Assembly: GCA_937949455.1 (NCBI GenBank)
Contig: CALEDU010000247.1
Coordinates: 1 to 22,464 of the forward strand
Reading direction: 5' to 3'
Source: an uncultured Tepidimonas sp.
GTDB taxonomy: Bacteria > Pseudomonadota > Gammaproteobacteria > Burkholderiales > Burkholderiaceae_C
DNA: 22,464 nucleotides
The notes beneath the pieces were generated by a model. That model searched no databases. It had not been told where the DNA came from and was given only the letters and a program-made list of their open reading frames with translations. A program made the position numbers and the translations under genes. This document shows, piece by piece, positions 9,899 to 18,600 of this stretch (within the stretch, counting starts at the first letter, position 1; each line of letters begins with the position of its first letter).

Positions 9899-11044
9899 AT
9901 GGCCGAACGTGTCATCCCCCTATACGACCAGCGCAACCCGCGCGCTCCGGCGTTGCCCATCCCCCGCTCGGTCGCTCTGGCGGCGAGCGACGGGCCTCTG
10001 CTCGACCGCCTTCAGCGGCCACTGCGCGACCTGCGCATCAGCGTCACCGACCGCTGCAATTTTCGCTGCAGCTACTGCATGCCAAAAGAGGTATTCGGCA
10101 AAGACTACCCCTATCTGCCGCATGCCGATCTGCTCACGTTCGAGGAGATCACGCGCCTGGCGCGCCTCTTCCTCGCCCAGGGTGTGCGCAAGATCCGCCT
10201 GACCGGTGGAGAGCCGCTGCTGCGCAAGGATGTCGAGCGCCTGGTGGAGATGCTGGCGGGGCTGCGCACGGTGGACGGCATGCCGCCAGAGCTGACACTG
10301 ACCACCAACGGCAGTCTGCTCAAGCGCAAGGCGCGCGCGCTGCGCGACGCCGGCCTGCAGCGGGTCACCGTCAGCCTGGATGCCCTGGACGACGCGGTGT
10401 TCCAGCGCATGAACGACGTGGGCTTTCCGGTCGCACAGGTGCTGGACGGCATTGCCGCCGCGCAGGATGCGGGTCTGGCACCGATCAAGGTCAATATGGT
10501 GGTCAAGCGCGGCACCAACGACGACCAGATCGTCCCCATGGCGCGCCATTTCCGCGGCAGTGGTATCGCGCTGCGCTTCATCGAGTACATGGACGTGGGC
10601 AGTTCCAACGGTTGGTGCATGGACGAGGTGCTGCCCAGTGCCCAGGTACTGGCCCGGCTCCAGCAGACCTTCGCGCTGGTGCCTCTGCAGCCCAGCAGCC
10701 CCGGCGAAACCGCCGAGCGCTGGGGCTATGCCGGCGCCGATGGCCGCCACGACCCGGCGCTAGGCGAGGTCGGCTTCATCAGCAGCGTCACGCAGGCGTT
10801 TTGCCGCGACTGCAACCGCGCGCGTCTGTCGACCGAGGGGCGACTGTATCTGTGCCTGTTTGCCGAGCAAGGCTATGATTTGCGCGCGCCGCTGCGCAGC
10901 GGTGCCAGCGACACCGAGATCACCGCGTCGCTGGCGGCCATCTGGAGCCAACGCGCCGACCGCTATTCCGAGATCCGCGCTTTGCTGCCACCCGAGACGC
11001 GCCGCGCCGCGCGACGCATCGAGATGAGCTACATCGGTGGCTGA
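9899..11044 (+). CDS. moaA: GTP 3',8-cyclase (molybdenum cofactor synthesis protein A)
   Basis: Radical-SAM enzyme that, with MoaC, turns GTP into cyclic pyranopterin monophosphate, the first step of molybdenum cofactor synthesis. ATG 9899 gives 381 residues, slightly longer than many MoaA through an N-terminal tail. The radical-SAM cluster motif is C53-NFR-C57-SY-C60; the second, substrate-binding cluster is C302-RD-C305 and C319; TGGEPLLR follows the first. The protein ends in the conserved Gly-Gly tail (SYIGG) needed for catalysis in MoaA. The stop codon lies 4 bases before the mobA ATG (8-bp overlap with an alternative GTG start), so translation of the two is probably coupled. Confidence 0.97.
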   Translation: MAERVIPLYDQRNPRAPALPIPRSVALAASDGPLLDRLQRPLRDLRISVTDRCNFRCSYCMPKEVFGKDYPYLPHADLLTFEEITRLARLFLAQGVRKIRLTGGEPLLRKDVERLVEMLAGLRTVDGMPPELTLTTNGSLLKRKARALRDAGLQRVTVSLDALDDAVFQRMNDVGFPVAQVLDGIAAAQDAGLAPIKVNMVVKRGTNDDQIVPMARHFRGSGIALRFIEYMDVGSSNGWCMDEVLPSAQVLARLQQTFALVPLQPSSPGETAERWGYAGADGRHDPALGEVGFISSVTQAFCRDCNRARLSTEGRLYLCLFAEQGYDLRAPLRSGASDTEITASLAAIWSQRADRYSEIRALLPPETRRAARRIEMSYIGG

Positions 11045-11048
11045 TCGC

Positions 11049-11729
11049 ATGACGAGTATCCACGCGCGATCACTCCCCCCTCCCCCCGGGCCGCGAACGG
11101 TCACCGGCGTCGTCCTCGCTGGCGGGCAAGGCAGTCGCATGGGCGGGGTCGACAAGGGGTTGCAATCCTTTCAGGGGGTGCCGCTGGCGCTGCACGCCCT
11201 GTTGCGGCTGCGCATGCAGCGCGGCGATTGGATGGCCGATTGCATGATCAACGCCAACCGCAACCTGGCCGTGTACGAGGGCTTTGGCGTGCCTGTCTGG
11301 CCTGACGAGCTGGGCGGCTATGCCGGCCCCTTGGCGGGCATGCTGACGGCGCTCATGCGCTGCCCAACCCCCTATCTGCTGACGGTACCCTGCGACACCC
11401 CGCGGCTGCCGTTGGATCTCGCACAGCGGCTGTGTCAAGCCCTGACCGAGCAGCAGGCCGAACTCGCGATGGCCGCTGCGCCCGAGGCCGATGGGCGCGT
11501 ACGCACCCAACCCGTGTTTTGTCTGTTAGGGGTGCATCTGCTCGAGAGCTTGAACGCCTTTTTGCAAGAGGGCGGCCGCAAAATCGACGCCTGGACCGCC
11601 CGCCACCGTTGCGCCGTCGTGTCTTTCGACCGCCCCGAGGACGACCCGCTGGCCTTCAGCAATATCAACACGCACGGGGAGTTGCACGCCCTCCAATTGG
11701 CCTGCGCCCCCACTCGTGCGCTGTCATAG
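11049..11729 (+). CDS. mobA: Molybdenum cofactor guanylyltransferase
   Basis: Transfers GMP from GTP to Mo-molybdopterin, giving the MGD form of the cofactor used by DMSO-reductase-family enzymes. The nucleotide-binding signature [15 protein letters not shown] is at residues 23-37, and D116 in VPCDTPRLP is the expected metal-binding aspartate. ATG 11049 (226 residues) has GGTGG about 8 bases upstream; GTG 11037, overlapping the end of moaA, would give 230 residues and cannot be excluded. A proline run (residues 10-13) precedes the domain. MobA in the cluster implies that the host makes bis-MGD molybdoenzymes. Confidence 0.95.
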   Translation: MTSIHARSLPPPPGPRTVTGVVLAGGQGSRMGGVDKGLQSFQGVPLALHALLRLRMQRGDWMADCMINANRNLAVYEGFGVPVWPDELGGYAGPLAGMLTALMRCPTPYLLTVPCDTPRLPLDLAQRLCQALTEQQAELAMAAAPEADGRVRTQPVFCLLGVHLLESLNAFLQEGGRKIDAWTARHRCAVVSFDRPEDDPLAFSNINTHGELHALQLACAPTRALS

Positions 11730-11738
11730 CACCCTGGG

Positions 11739-11753
11739 GGCCGCCGTTCGGCC
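11739..11753 (+). other. Small hairpin between mobA and moeA
   Basis: GGCCG and CGGCC flank a five-base loop in the 49-bp gap between the mobA stop and the moeA start. There is no T-run, so it does not look like a terminator. It may only reflect high GC content. Confidence 0.25.
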
Positions 11754-11778
11754 AACTGCTGCGCTGACTCCACACACC

Positions 11779-13077
11779 ATGAAAACGCTCGACCAGATCG
11801 CCGCCGAACTCCAGGGCTACGACCCCGAGGCCCTACCCGCCACGACCGTGGGCGACTTTCTTGCCCGGCTGGTCGAGCCGCTGTCCGATACGGAAACGGT
11901 CGGTATTTTCGAGGCGCTGGACCGGGTGTTGGCACAGGACATCGTCTCCCCCATCGACGTGCCTCCGCACGACAACGCCGCCATGGATGGTTTTGCCCTA
12001 CAGGGGTCCAACCTGTCGGCGCAAGGGGAAACGGTCTTGCGCGTGCTGGGTACCTGTTACGCGGGGGATGCCCGCTGGTCCAGCCCCGTCCCGGCGGATG
12101 CTTGCATACGTATCATGACTGGGGCGGTGATGCCCGATGGGCTGGACACCGTGGTACCGGTGGAATTCGTGCACATGGTCCGGGATGGCGAGCAGGAGCG
12201 CGTGCGCATCCCGGCCGGAGTGGTCCAGCCTGGCGATCACCGGCGCCGGCGCGGTGAAGACCTGACGGCCGGGCGAGCAGCCGTGCACGCAGGCCAGCGC
12301 CTCGGGCCAGCCGCGCTGGGCTTGATCGCCAGCCTCGGCATCGCACAGGTTCCGGTGGTGCGGCGGCTGCGCGTGGCCTATTTTTCGACCGGCAACGAAA
12401 TTGCCTCGCTGGGTGAGCCGCTGCGCGAAGGCGCCATTTATGACAGCAACCGCTATACCGTCTATGGCCTGCTGCGGCGGCTGGGTGCAGAGGTGATTGA
12501 CCTGGGTGCAGTGCGCGACGACCCAGTTGCACTGGAGGCTGCCTTTCGGCAAGCGGCCGCGCGAGCCGACGCCGTCATCACCAGCGCCGGGGTGAGCGCG
12601 GGCGAGGCCGACCACACCAAAGCCTTAATGCGCCGGCTGGGGGATGTGGTCTTTTGGCGCATCGCCATGCGTCCGGGACGTCCGATGGCGGTCGGCCGCT
12701 TGCTCGATCCAGCGGGGGGGGCGCCCACGGTGCTGTTTGGCCTGCCAGGCAACCCTGTGGCGGTGATGGTGACGTTTCTGGCCTTCGTGCGTCCGGCGCT
12801 GCTGCGCATGATGGGTGTGCGCGAGACCCAGCCCGTGCTGTTGCGCGCGCGCAGTGTCGAGCCCATCCGAAAAAAACCCGGGCGCACGGAATATCAGCGC
12901 GGTATCGTGACGCGCGGAGCCGATGGCTCCCCGCAGGTGCGGACGACGGGCAACCAGGGCTCGGGCGTGCTGCGCTCGATGGTCGAAGCCAACGGACTCA
13001 TCGTGCTGGGCCACCAGCAGGGCCCTGTCGCGGTGGGTGACGAAGTGGATGTGATGATGTTCGATGGGGTCATCTGA
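11779..13077 (+). CDS. moeA: Molybdopterin molybdenumtransferase
   Basis: Inserts molybdate into adenylated molybdopterin, the metal step of cofactor synthesis. ATG 11779 gives 432 residues, a little longer than E. coli MoeA through an N-terminal extension. Conserved blocks are DNAAMDGFA (65-73), MTGAVMP (113-119), PGDHRRRRGEDL (151-162; the usual N-I is replaced by H-R), STGNEI (203-208), the molybdopterin-binding SAGVSAGEADH (269-279) and FGLPGNPVA further on. Domain IV follows (KKPGRTEYQRG). It starts 49 bp after mobA with no visible Shine-Dalgarno sequence. It converges with the yggT gene at its end (42-bp gap). Confidence 0.96.
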   Translation: MKTLDQIAAELQGYDPEALPATTVGDFLARLVEPLSDTETVGIFEALDRVLAQDIVSPIDVPPHDNAAMDGFALQGSNLSAQGETVLRVLGTCYAGDARWSSPVPADACIRIMTGAVMPDGLDTVVPVEFVHMVRDGEQERVRIPAGVVQPGDHRRRRGEDLTAGRAAVHAGQRLGPAALGLIASLGIAQVPVVRRLRVAYFSTGNEIASLGEPLREGAIYDSNRYTVYGLLRRLGAEVIDLGAVRDDPVALEAAFRQAAARADAVITSAGVSAGEADHTKALMRRLGDVVFWRIAMRPGRPMAVGRLLDPAGGAPTVLFGLPGNPVAVMVTFLAFVRPALLRMMGVRETQPVLLRARSVEPIRKKPGRTEYQRGIVTRGADGSPQVRTTGNQGSGVLRSMVEANGLIVLGHQQGPVAVGDEVDVMMFDGVI

Positions 13078-13119
13078 GCCCGCCGCGACTGGGCCTCGAC
13101 GGCGATTCATGCCCCGGCG

Positions 13120-13668
13120 TCAGCCCAGCCACATCAAACCCACCTGCAGCAACACCAGCAGCACCAACACCGACAGGTCCACGCCACCCACGGTGGGGAG
13201 GATGCGGCGCACGGGTGCCAGCACCGGGTCCAACAATCGACCCAAGGTCCCGATCCAAGGCGAAAACGGCTGCACCCAAGTCAACACCGCGTAGACCAGC
13301 AACAGCAGCATCAAGCCCTGCAACCCGGTGCGCAGCAACATCTGCAGCGCCAGCAGGGGCACGGTCACGGCAAAGCCCAGGGCCTCCACTCCCGGGAGCG
13401 TACCGCCCCACAGCAGATGCACCAGCCCGGCGTAGGCCAGCGCCAGCACCGCCGCAGCCAAAAAACTGCCCCAATCTACGTGGGCCTGGGCCCAAGCGCG
13501 AGGCAACGATCGGCGCAGCGGTTGGACGATCCAATCCGTCAATGCCATGACGAACGGCCCCGGCTGGGCGGCCATGCGCAGTCGCCGCGTGTTCATCCAG
13601 CCCCGCAGCAAAGCCGCTCCAATCAAAAAAAACGACAGCGTGTCGAGCAAAAAAAGGACGATGCGCAT
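13120..13668 (-). CDS. YggT-family integral membrane protein
   Basis: Inner-membrane protein of unknown molecular role; in the family it has been linked to osmotic stress and, in some bacteria, to cell-division clusters. Two YGGT repeats are visible, each a hydrophobic helix followed by an amphipathic 'TDWIVQPLRRSLP' or 'LDPVLAPVRRILP' segment. ATG 13668 (MRIVLFLLDT) gives 182 residues and matches the normal N-terminus with a membrane helix; a TTG 39 bases upstream would add 13 unlikely residues. It lies 35 bp after rnr on the same strand and is probably co-transcribed. Confidence 0.9.
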   Translation of the reverse strand: MRIVLFLLDTLSFFLIGAALLRGWMNTRRLRMAAQPGPFVMALTDWIVQPLRRSLPRAWAQAHVDWGSFLAAAVLALAYAGLVHLLWGGTLPGVEALGFAVTVPLLALQMLLRTGLQGLMLLLLVYAVLTWVQPFSPWIGTLGRLLDPVLAPVRRILPTVGGVDLSVLVLLVLLQVGLMWLG

Positions 13669-13703
13669 GGTCCAATGGGCAAAAGGAACGACGAACGAGC
13701 GTG

Positions 13704-15974
13704 TCAACCGCGGCCGGGACGCGCACGGCGACCGCGCCCGGACACCGGGGATTGTGCCGCAGACCCCGCAGCGGCCGCAGGCGGGCCAGAGCGGCGGCTC
13801 TGGCCCGCACGGCGGCTTGGGGGCGTGTCTGCCGCCTCGATGGCCTCTGCGGAGGACTCGCGCGGGGTACGACCGGCGGAGCGGCCACCACCCCGATCGG
13901 AGCGACCTTCGGCTACCGCGTCCTCGCGCACCAGCCGAAAATCGATGCGCCGTCCGTCCAAATCGACACGGCTGACCTGGACCACCACTTTGGAGCCCAG
14001 TACAAAGCGCACCCCGGTACGCTCGCCGCGCAGTTCCTGTCGGAGCTCGTCGTAACGGAAGTACTCGCCGCCCAGCTCGGTGATATGCACCAAGCCCTCG
14101 ACATACAAACCGTCCAAAGTGACAAACAGACCGAAGCTGGTGACGGCGGTGACAGTGCCGGAAAACTCCTCGCCCAAGCGCTCACGCATGTACTTGCACT
14201 TCAACCAAGCCTCCACATCGCGGCTGGCCTCGTCGGCGCGGCGCTCATTGGCGCTGCAGTGCAGGCCAGCTGCCTCCCAGCCCAGCAGTTCGCTGGATGG
14301 ACGACCCCGCGAGCGCGTCATGGCCTCCGAAGCACCGCGATCCTGAAGCCGCTTGGCCAGTTTGGCCTGTGCCTCGCCCGGAATCGGCAAGACCGGTAGG
14401 TGATAGCGCTCGCCTTTCAGGATTGCCTTGATCACACGATGCACCAGCAAATCCGGATAGCGTCGAATGGGGCTGGTGAAATGGGTGTACGCGTCGAACG
14501 CCAAGCCGAAATGCCCGACGTTGTGCGGCGAATACATAGCCTGCTGCATCGAGCGCAGCAACATCTGGTGTATTTGCGGGGCATCGGGACGGTCAGCCGT
14601 TGCCTTCGCCAAGGCCTGAAAGTCGCGGGGTCCTGGCAGGTCGCCGAGGGTGGCTGGCACCCCCAACGCTTTGAGGTATTCGCGCAGCATCTCGATCTTG
14701 TCGGCCGACGGCCGCTCGTGCACCCGGTACAGCCCCGGGTGACGGTGGGTCGCAATGAACTCGGCCGCGCAGACATTGGCCACCAGCATGGCTTCTTCGA
14801 TCAGACGGTGCGCGTCGTTGCGCGTGCGCGGTTCGATGCGCTCGATGCGCCCCGCCTCGTCGCAGACGATGCGCGTCTCCACGGTCTCCAGGTCTACAGC
14901 ACCGCGCGCTTCGCGCGCCGCGAGCAAGGCACGGTAGACATCGTGCAGATTGAGCAGGTGCGGCACCATCGCCGCATAGCGTTGGGCCTCGGTTCCGCGC
15001 GTGTTCTGCAGGATCGCCGCCACTTCGGTGTAGGTAAGGCGCTGATGGCTGTGCATCACCGCTGGATAAAACTGATAGGCATGGACCAGCCCCTTGGCGT
15101 CGATCAGCATGTCGCACACCATACACAGCCGGTCCACACCCGGGTTGAGTGAGCACAGCCCGTTGGAGAGCTTCTCCGGCAGCATCGGGATGACCCGGCG
15201 CGGGAAATAGACGCTGGTGGCGCGATCGTAGGCGTCGATGTCCAGCGGCGAGCCGTTGCGCACATAGTGACTCACATCGGCGACGGCCACCAGCAACCGC
15301 CAACCCTTGCCGCGGCCGACAAGCGCCGGCTCGCAATAGACCGCGTCGTCGAAGTCGCGTGCGTCTTCGCCGTCGATGGTCACCAGCGGCACATCGGTCA
15401 GATCCACGCGGCCACGGCGGTCCGCGGCGCGAACCTTGTCGGGCAGCGCCCGCGCTTCGGCCAGCGCCCCTTCCGAAAATTGATGCGGCACGCCGTATTT
15501 GCGGACCGCGATTTCGATTTCCATGCCGGGGTCGTCGATATCGCCCAACACCTCTTTGACGCGCCCGACGGGCTGCCCATAAAGCGCCGGTGGCTCGGTC
15601 AGCTCCACCACCACCACCTGCCCAGGTTGGGCCGCGCCGGTGGCACCCTTGGGAATCAGCACGTCTTGGCCGTAGCGTTTGTCCTCCGGCGCCACGAGCC
15701 AGATGCCATTTTCGTGCAGCAGACGGCCAATGATGGGCGAGCTGGATCGCTCCAGGATCTCGGTCACGCGCCCCTCGGGACGTCCGCGCCGGTCATGGCG
15801 CACGATGCACGCCTTGACACGGTCTTTGTGCAACACGGCGCGCATCTCGTTGGGTGGCAGATACAGGTCGGGCTGGCCGTCGTCGCGCACGACGAAGCCG
15901 TGGCCATCGCGGTGGCCTAGGACCACCCCTTCGATTTCGGGCAGGGAGACTGTGGTTTTTTCTTTCACGGACAA
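13704..15974 (-). CDS. rnr: Ribonuclease R
   Basis: Processive 3'-5' exoribonuclease that degrades structured RNA and takes part in rRNA quality control. The protein has 756 residues: cold-shock domains (about 15-175), RNB catalytic domain (about 188-520), S1 domain (about 635-715) and a basic, low-complexity Arg/Gly/Ala/Ser tail. Active-site aspartates are D201, D207, D209 and D210 in TIDGEDARDFDDAVY. It begins directly with the first cold-shock domain (IEGVVLGHRDG) and lacks the N-terminal winged-helix segment of E. coli RNase R. The start is TTG 15974, chosen because AGGA lies 6 bases upstream and no in-frame ATG is available; GTG 15968 is the alternative. Confidence 0.95.
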   Translation of the reverse strand: MSVKEKTTVSLPEIEGVVLGHRDGHGFVVRDDGQPDLYLPPNEMRAVLHKDRVKACIVRHDRRGRPEGRVTEILERSSSPIIGRLLHENGIWLVAPEDKRYGQDVLIPKGATGAAQPGQVVVVELTEPPALYGQPVGRVKEVLGDIDDPGMEIEIAVRKYGVPHQFSEGALAEARALPDKVRAADRRGRVDLTDVPLVTIDGEDARDFDDAVYCEPALVGRGKGWRLLVAVADVSHYVRNGSPLDIDAYDRATSVYFPRRVIPMLPEKLSNGLCSLNPGVDRLCMVCDMLIDAKGLVHAYQFYPAVMHSHQRLTYTEVAAILQNTRGTEAQRYAAMVPHLLNLHDVYRALLAAREARGAVDLETVETRIVCDEAGRIERIEPRTRNDAHRLIEEAMLVANVCAAEFIATHRHPGLYRVHERPSADKIEMLREYLKALGVPATLGDLPGPRDFQALAKATADRPDAPQIHQMLLRSMQQAMYSPHNVGHFGLAFDAYTHFTSPIRRYPDLLVHRVIKAILKGERYHLPVLPIPGEAQAKLAKRLQDRGASEAMTRSRGRPSSELLGWEAAGLHCSANERRADEASRDVEAWLKCKYMRERLGEEFSGTVTAVTSFGLFVTLDGLYVEGLVHITELGGEYFRYDELRQELRGERTGVRFVLGSKVVVQVSRVDLDGRRIDFRLVREDAVAEGRSDRGGGRSAGRTPRESSAEAIEAADTPPSRRAGQSRRSGPPAAAAGSAAQSPVSGRGRRARPGRG

Positions 15975-15984
15975 GGGATTTCCT

Positions 15985-16003
15985 GCGTGGGCATACGCCC
16001 CGC
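15985..16003 (-). other. Hairpin abutting the rnr ribosome binding site
   Basis: A 7-bp stem with one bulged base (GCG-T-GGGC / GCCC-CGC, ATAC loop) sits immediately upstream of the AGGA that serves the rnr TTG start. It could affect initiation on the rnr mRNA, but no evidence beyond position supports this. Confidence 0.25.
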
Positions 16004-16011
16004 TTCAAGTG

Positions 16012-16017
16012 TATAAT
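16012..16017 (+). promoter_or_regulatory. Candidate -10 element for the first tRNA-Leu
   Basis: A perfect TATAAT 16 bases upstream of the mature tRNA 5' end, within the divergent rnr/tRNA gap. No good -35 hexamer is visible. Transcription would start near 16024, giving a short 5' leader for RNase P. Confidence 0.5.
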
Positions 16018-16033
16018 TTTGGCTTTCCGAAGT

Positions 16034-16118
<85 letters not shown>

Positions 16119-16202
16119 AAGACAGATAGCCAGTTGGCCGGCCGATGATCGTCACCCGGCGGTACGAGCGCCAATCATACCGCGCCCTGCCCCGATCTGC
16201 AG

Positions 16203-16238
16203 AAAAACCCGCCCAGATGGTGTCTAGGCGGGTTTTTT
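16203..16238 (+). terminator. Intrinsic terminator after tRNA-Leu copy 1
   Basis: AAAAACCCGCC (16203-16213) pairs perfectly with GGCGGGTTTTT (16227-16237) across a 13-base loop; the T-run extends to 16238. It has the A-run/stem/T-run symmetry of a bidirectional terminator, but on the minus strand no gene ends just before it. Confidence 0.85.
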
Positions 16239-16294
16239 GTTGTGCAAACCCGTGGGGGATAGCCCCGTTCGCCCCGGAGTTGCTTGCCAAACAC

Positions 16295-16303
16295 TGCTAC
16301 AAT
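16295..16303 (+). promoter_or_regulatory. Candidate extended -10 promoter for the second tRNA-Leu
   Basis: TGC-TACAAT, an extended -10 element, ends 17 bases before the mature 5' end of the second tRNA and lies after the terminator, so copy 2 appears to have its own promoter. Confidence 0.5.
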
Positions 16304-16320
16304 TCGCACTGACCTGAGGC

Positions 16321-16405
<85 letters not shown>

Positions 16406-16414
16406 AAACTCGCT

Positions 16415-17824
16415 TCAGACGGGCAACCCGATCAGATCGTGGCCTTCTGCGGCCACGATGCGGGCCCTGATGAAATCCCCCGTGCGGTACGTCTTGCTGG
16501 CTTTTTCGGGTGGCAGCAGTCGCACGGTACCGTCGATCTCCGGTGCGTCAGCATAGGTGCGCCCCACTCCACCCTTCTTGCCCAGACCCTGCGACTGATC
16601 CACCAGCACCTGCATGGTGGCACCGACTCGGCGCTGCAGACGCTCCACGGCCATGGCTTCGGCCACCGCCATGAAACGCACTCGGCGCTCCTGGCGCAAC
16701 GCATCTGGCAGCGCGCCGGGCAGTGCATTGGCCGCCGCACCTTCCACCGGCGAGTAGGCAAAACAGCCCGCGCGGTCGATCTGCGCCTCGCGCACGAAGT
16801 CGAGCAGATGCGTGAATTCCTCTTCCGTCTCGCCGGGGAAACCGGCGATGAAGGTGCTGCGCACGACCAATTCTGGGCAGATTTGCCGCCAGCGGCGGAT
16901 GCGCTCCAGGTTGCGCTCGCCGCTGGCTGGGCGCTTCATGCGCCGCAGCACATCCGGATGGCTGTGCTGGAACGGCACGTCCAGGTAAGGCAGCACCAGA
17001 CCGTCGGCCATCAGCGGCACGATGTCATCCACGTGGGGATAGGGATAGACGTAATGCAGTCGGACCCAGGCCCCGTGAGCCCGCGCCAGTGTGCCCAGTT
17101 CGCGCACCAAATCGAGCATTCGGGTGCGCACGGGGCGTCCGTCCCAGAACCCGGTGCGGTACTGCACATCGACGCCGTAGGCGCTGGTATCTTGACTGAT
17201 GACGAGCAACTCCTTGACCCCGCCCTCGAAGAGCCGCCGCGCCTCGGTCAGCACATCACCGATCGGGCGACTGACCAAGTCACCGCGCATCGATGGAATG
17301 ATGCAGAAGGTGCAGCGGTGGTTGCAGCCCTCGCTGATCTTCAAGTAGGCATAGTGGCGCGGGGTGAGTTTGACGCCAACGCCCTCGATGGCATTGCTGG
17401 GCGGGGGAACCAGGTCCACGAAGGGATCATGCGGCTTGGGTGCATGGGCGCGGACGGCGTCGAGCACCTCATCTGTGGCGTGAGGGCCGGTGACGGCCAG
17501 CACCGCCGGGTGCAGCGTTTTGATCAGGTTGTCTCCGTGCGCATCGGCCCGAGCGCCCAGGCAACCGGTGACGATGACTTTGCCATTGGCGGCCAGCGCC
17601 TCGCCGATGGCATCCAGGCTTTCCTTGACAGCATCGTCGATGAAGCCGCAGGTGTTGACGATGACCAGATCCGCATCTTCATACTGGCGGCTGGTGCGGT
17701 AGCCCTCAGCACTCAGACGGGTGAGGATGTGCTCGGAATCAGTCAGGGCCTTGGGGCAGCCCAGGCTGACAAAGCCGACGGTCGGCGTGTGTGCAGGCGG
17801 ATGGTCGGTGGCTGAAATGGACAT
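16415..17824 (-). CDS. rimO: Ribosomal protein uS12 methylthiotransferase
   Basis: Radical-SAM enzyme that adds a methylthio group to the conserved aspartate of ribosomal protein S12. The 469 residues contain the N-terminal UPF0004 domain with cluster cysteines C23 (LGCPK), C59 (NTCGF) and C88 (TGCLG). The radical-SAM motif C167-NHR-C171-TF-C174 follows, and a C-terminal TRAM domain lies from about residue 405. [12 protein letters not shown] favours RimO over MiaB. ATG 17824 is the only sensible start. AAGAGG touches the ATG directly, too close for a normal Shine-Dalgarno sequence, while a -10-like element lies 6 bases upstream, so the mRNA may be leaderless. Confidence 0.96.
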   Translation of the reverse strand: MSISATDHPPAHTPTVGFVSLGCPKALTDSEHILTRLSAEGYRTSRQYEDADLVIVNTCGFIDDAVKESLDAIGEALAANGKVIVTGCLGARADAHGDNLIKTLHPAVLAVTGPHATDEVLDAVRAHAPKPHDPFVDLVPPPSNAIEGVGVKLTPRHYAYLKISEGCNHRCTFCIIPSMRGDLVSRPIGDVLTEARRLFEGGVKELLVISQDTSAYGVDVQYRTGFWDGRPVRTRMLDLVRELGTLARAHGAWVRLHYVYPYPHVDDIVPLMADGLVLPYLDVPFQHSHPDVLRRMKRPASGERNLERIRRWRQICPELVVRSTFIAGFPGETEEEFTHLLDFVREAQIDRAGCFAYSPVEGAAANALPGALPDALRQERRVRFMAVAEAMAVERLQRRVGATMQVLVDQSQGLGKKGGVGRTYADAPEIDGTVRLLPPEKASKTYRTGDFIRARIVAAEGHDLIGLPV

Positions 17825-17830
17825 CCTCTT

Positions 17831-17839
17831 ATTGTCTCA
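17831..17839 (-). promoter_or_regulatory. Candidate extended -10 for leaderless rimO mRNA
   Basis: On the minus strand this reads TGA-GACAAT and ends 6 bases before the rimO ATG. At normal -10 to start-site spacing, transcription would begin at or next to the A of the ATG. Confidence 0.4.
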
Positions 17840-17874
17840 GGTCGGGCCGCCGCGCGCCCAACACAGGGCAGCGC

Positions 17875-18417
17875 TCAGTGGGGGCGCTTGACCCCAAAAG
17901 CGCCAAGCATCTGCTCTTGCATCTGTGCCAGCGCCTTTTGGGATTGGGCAAAAACATTGCCCATCATCAACGGCGTCTGGGCGGCCAGGAACTGCTGCCA
18001 AACCTCGGGGGCCAGCTCCTTGGCCTGCTCGGCCATTTTCTGTTGCAACTCCATGAAGATCTGCAGGTTGCGCTCTAGGTAAGAGCCCATGAAGTCCTGC
18101 ATCGCGTGGCCGTAGAAGCGGATGAGGTTGGCCAGCATTTTTTCCGAAAAGAGCGGAACGCCCGCAGTCTCCTCCTCCAAGATGATTTGCAGGAGGATGG
18201 AGCGGGTGAGATCCTCCCCGGTTTTGGCGTCACGCACGACGAACGGCTCGGCACGCATGACCAGCGCCTTGACATCACTGAGTGTGACGTAGGATGACGA
18301 ATCGGTGTCGTACAGGCGGCGGTTGGGATATTTTTTGATGACACGGACCGCGGGGCCGGCTGGCTCGGGCTGCTGCGTGGCTTGGGATGCATCGGCCTTG
18401 GCCTTGGTTGACTGCAC
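17875..18417 (-). CDS. phaR: Polyhydroxyalkanoate synthesis repressor
   Basis: DNA-binding repressor that senses polyhydroxyalkanoate granules and controls phasin (phaP) and its own gene in Ralstonia and Paracoccus relatives. The start is GTG 18417, because AGGAG lies 8 bases upstream, giving 180 residues; the open frame extends upstream to 18501 but that part is not family-like. The N-terminal DNA-binding domain spans about 24-85 (VRVIKKYPNRRLYDT, SYVTLSDVKALV). The granule-associated domain follows (about 88-130, FSEKMLANLIRFYG). The C-terminal tail is glutamine-rich. It lies 50 bp before rimO on the same strand; no pha synthesis gene is in the window. Confidence 0.95.
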   Translation of the reverse strand: MQSTKAKADASQATQQPEPAGPAVRVIKKYPNRRLYDTDSSSYVTLSDVKALVMRAEPFVVRDAKTGEDLTRSILLQIILEEETAGVPLFSEKMLANLIRFYGHAMQDFMGSYLERNLQIFMELQQKMAEQAKELAPEVWQQFLAAQTPLMMGNVFAQSQKALAQMQEQMLGAFGVKRPH

Positions 18418-18469
18418 GAAACGGACTCCTGAGACGATGGCTGCAATGATGCCGCGCGAGCGCACGACA

Positions 18470-18486
18470 CCCCGCGGGGCATTGTA
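18470..18486 (-). promoter_or_regulatory. Candidate phaR promoter with palindromic operator-like site
   Basis: On the minus strand TACAAT (18486-18481) is followed one base later by the perfect 10-bp palindrome CCCCGCGGGG (18479-18470), just where transcription would start. PhaR is autoregulatory in relatives, so an operator is plausible, but the palindrome does not match a PhaR site I can name and could be chance in GC-rich DNA. Confidence 0.3.
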
Positions 18487-18600
18487 GAGCGGTCGAGGCA
18501 CCTTGCTGGACGGGGATTTCCCGGCGTTGGGGGGACATTGGAGCGGCGCTGGGCCAGGCGATGCTGCCCACGCTGAGGGCGAGCGCCCCCTGAGATGGCA

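Noticed and set aside
9847..10878. 343-codon frame overlapping moaA on the same strand
   Set aside because: Out-of-frame reading of moaA, very Arg/Pro/Ala-rich; the moaA frame carries both iron-sulfur motifs.
18545..18587. GGCGCT/AGCGCC inverted repeat after rlmB
   Set aside because: Long loop with only patchy inner pairing and no T-run; chance cannot be excluded.
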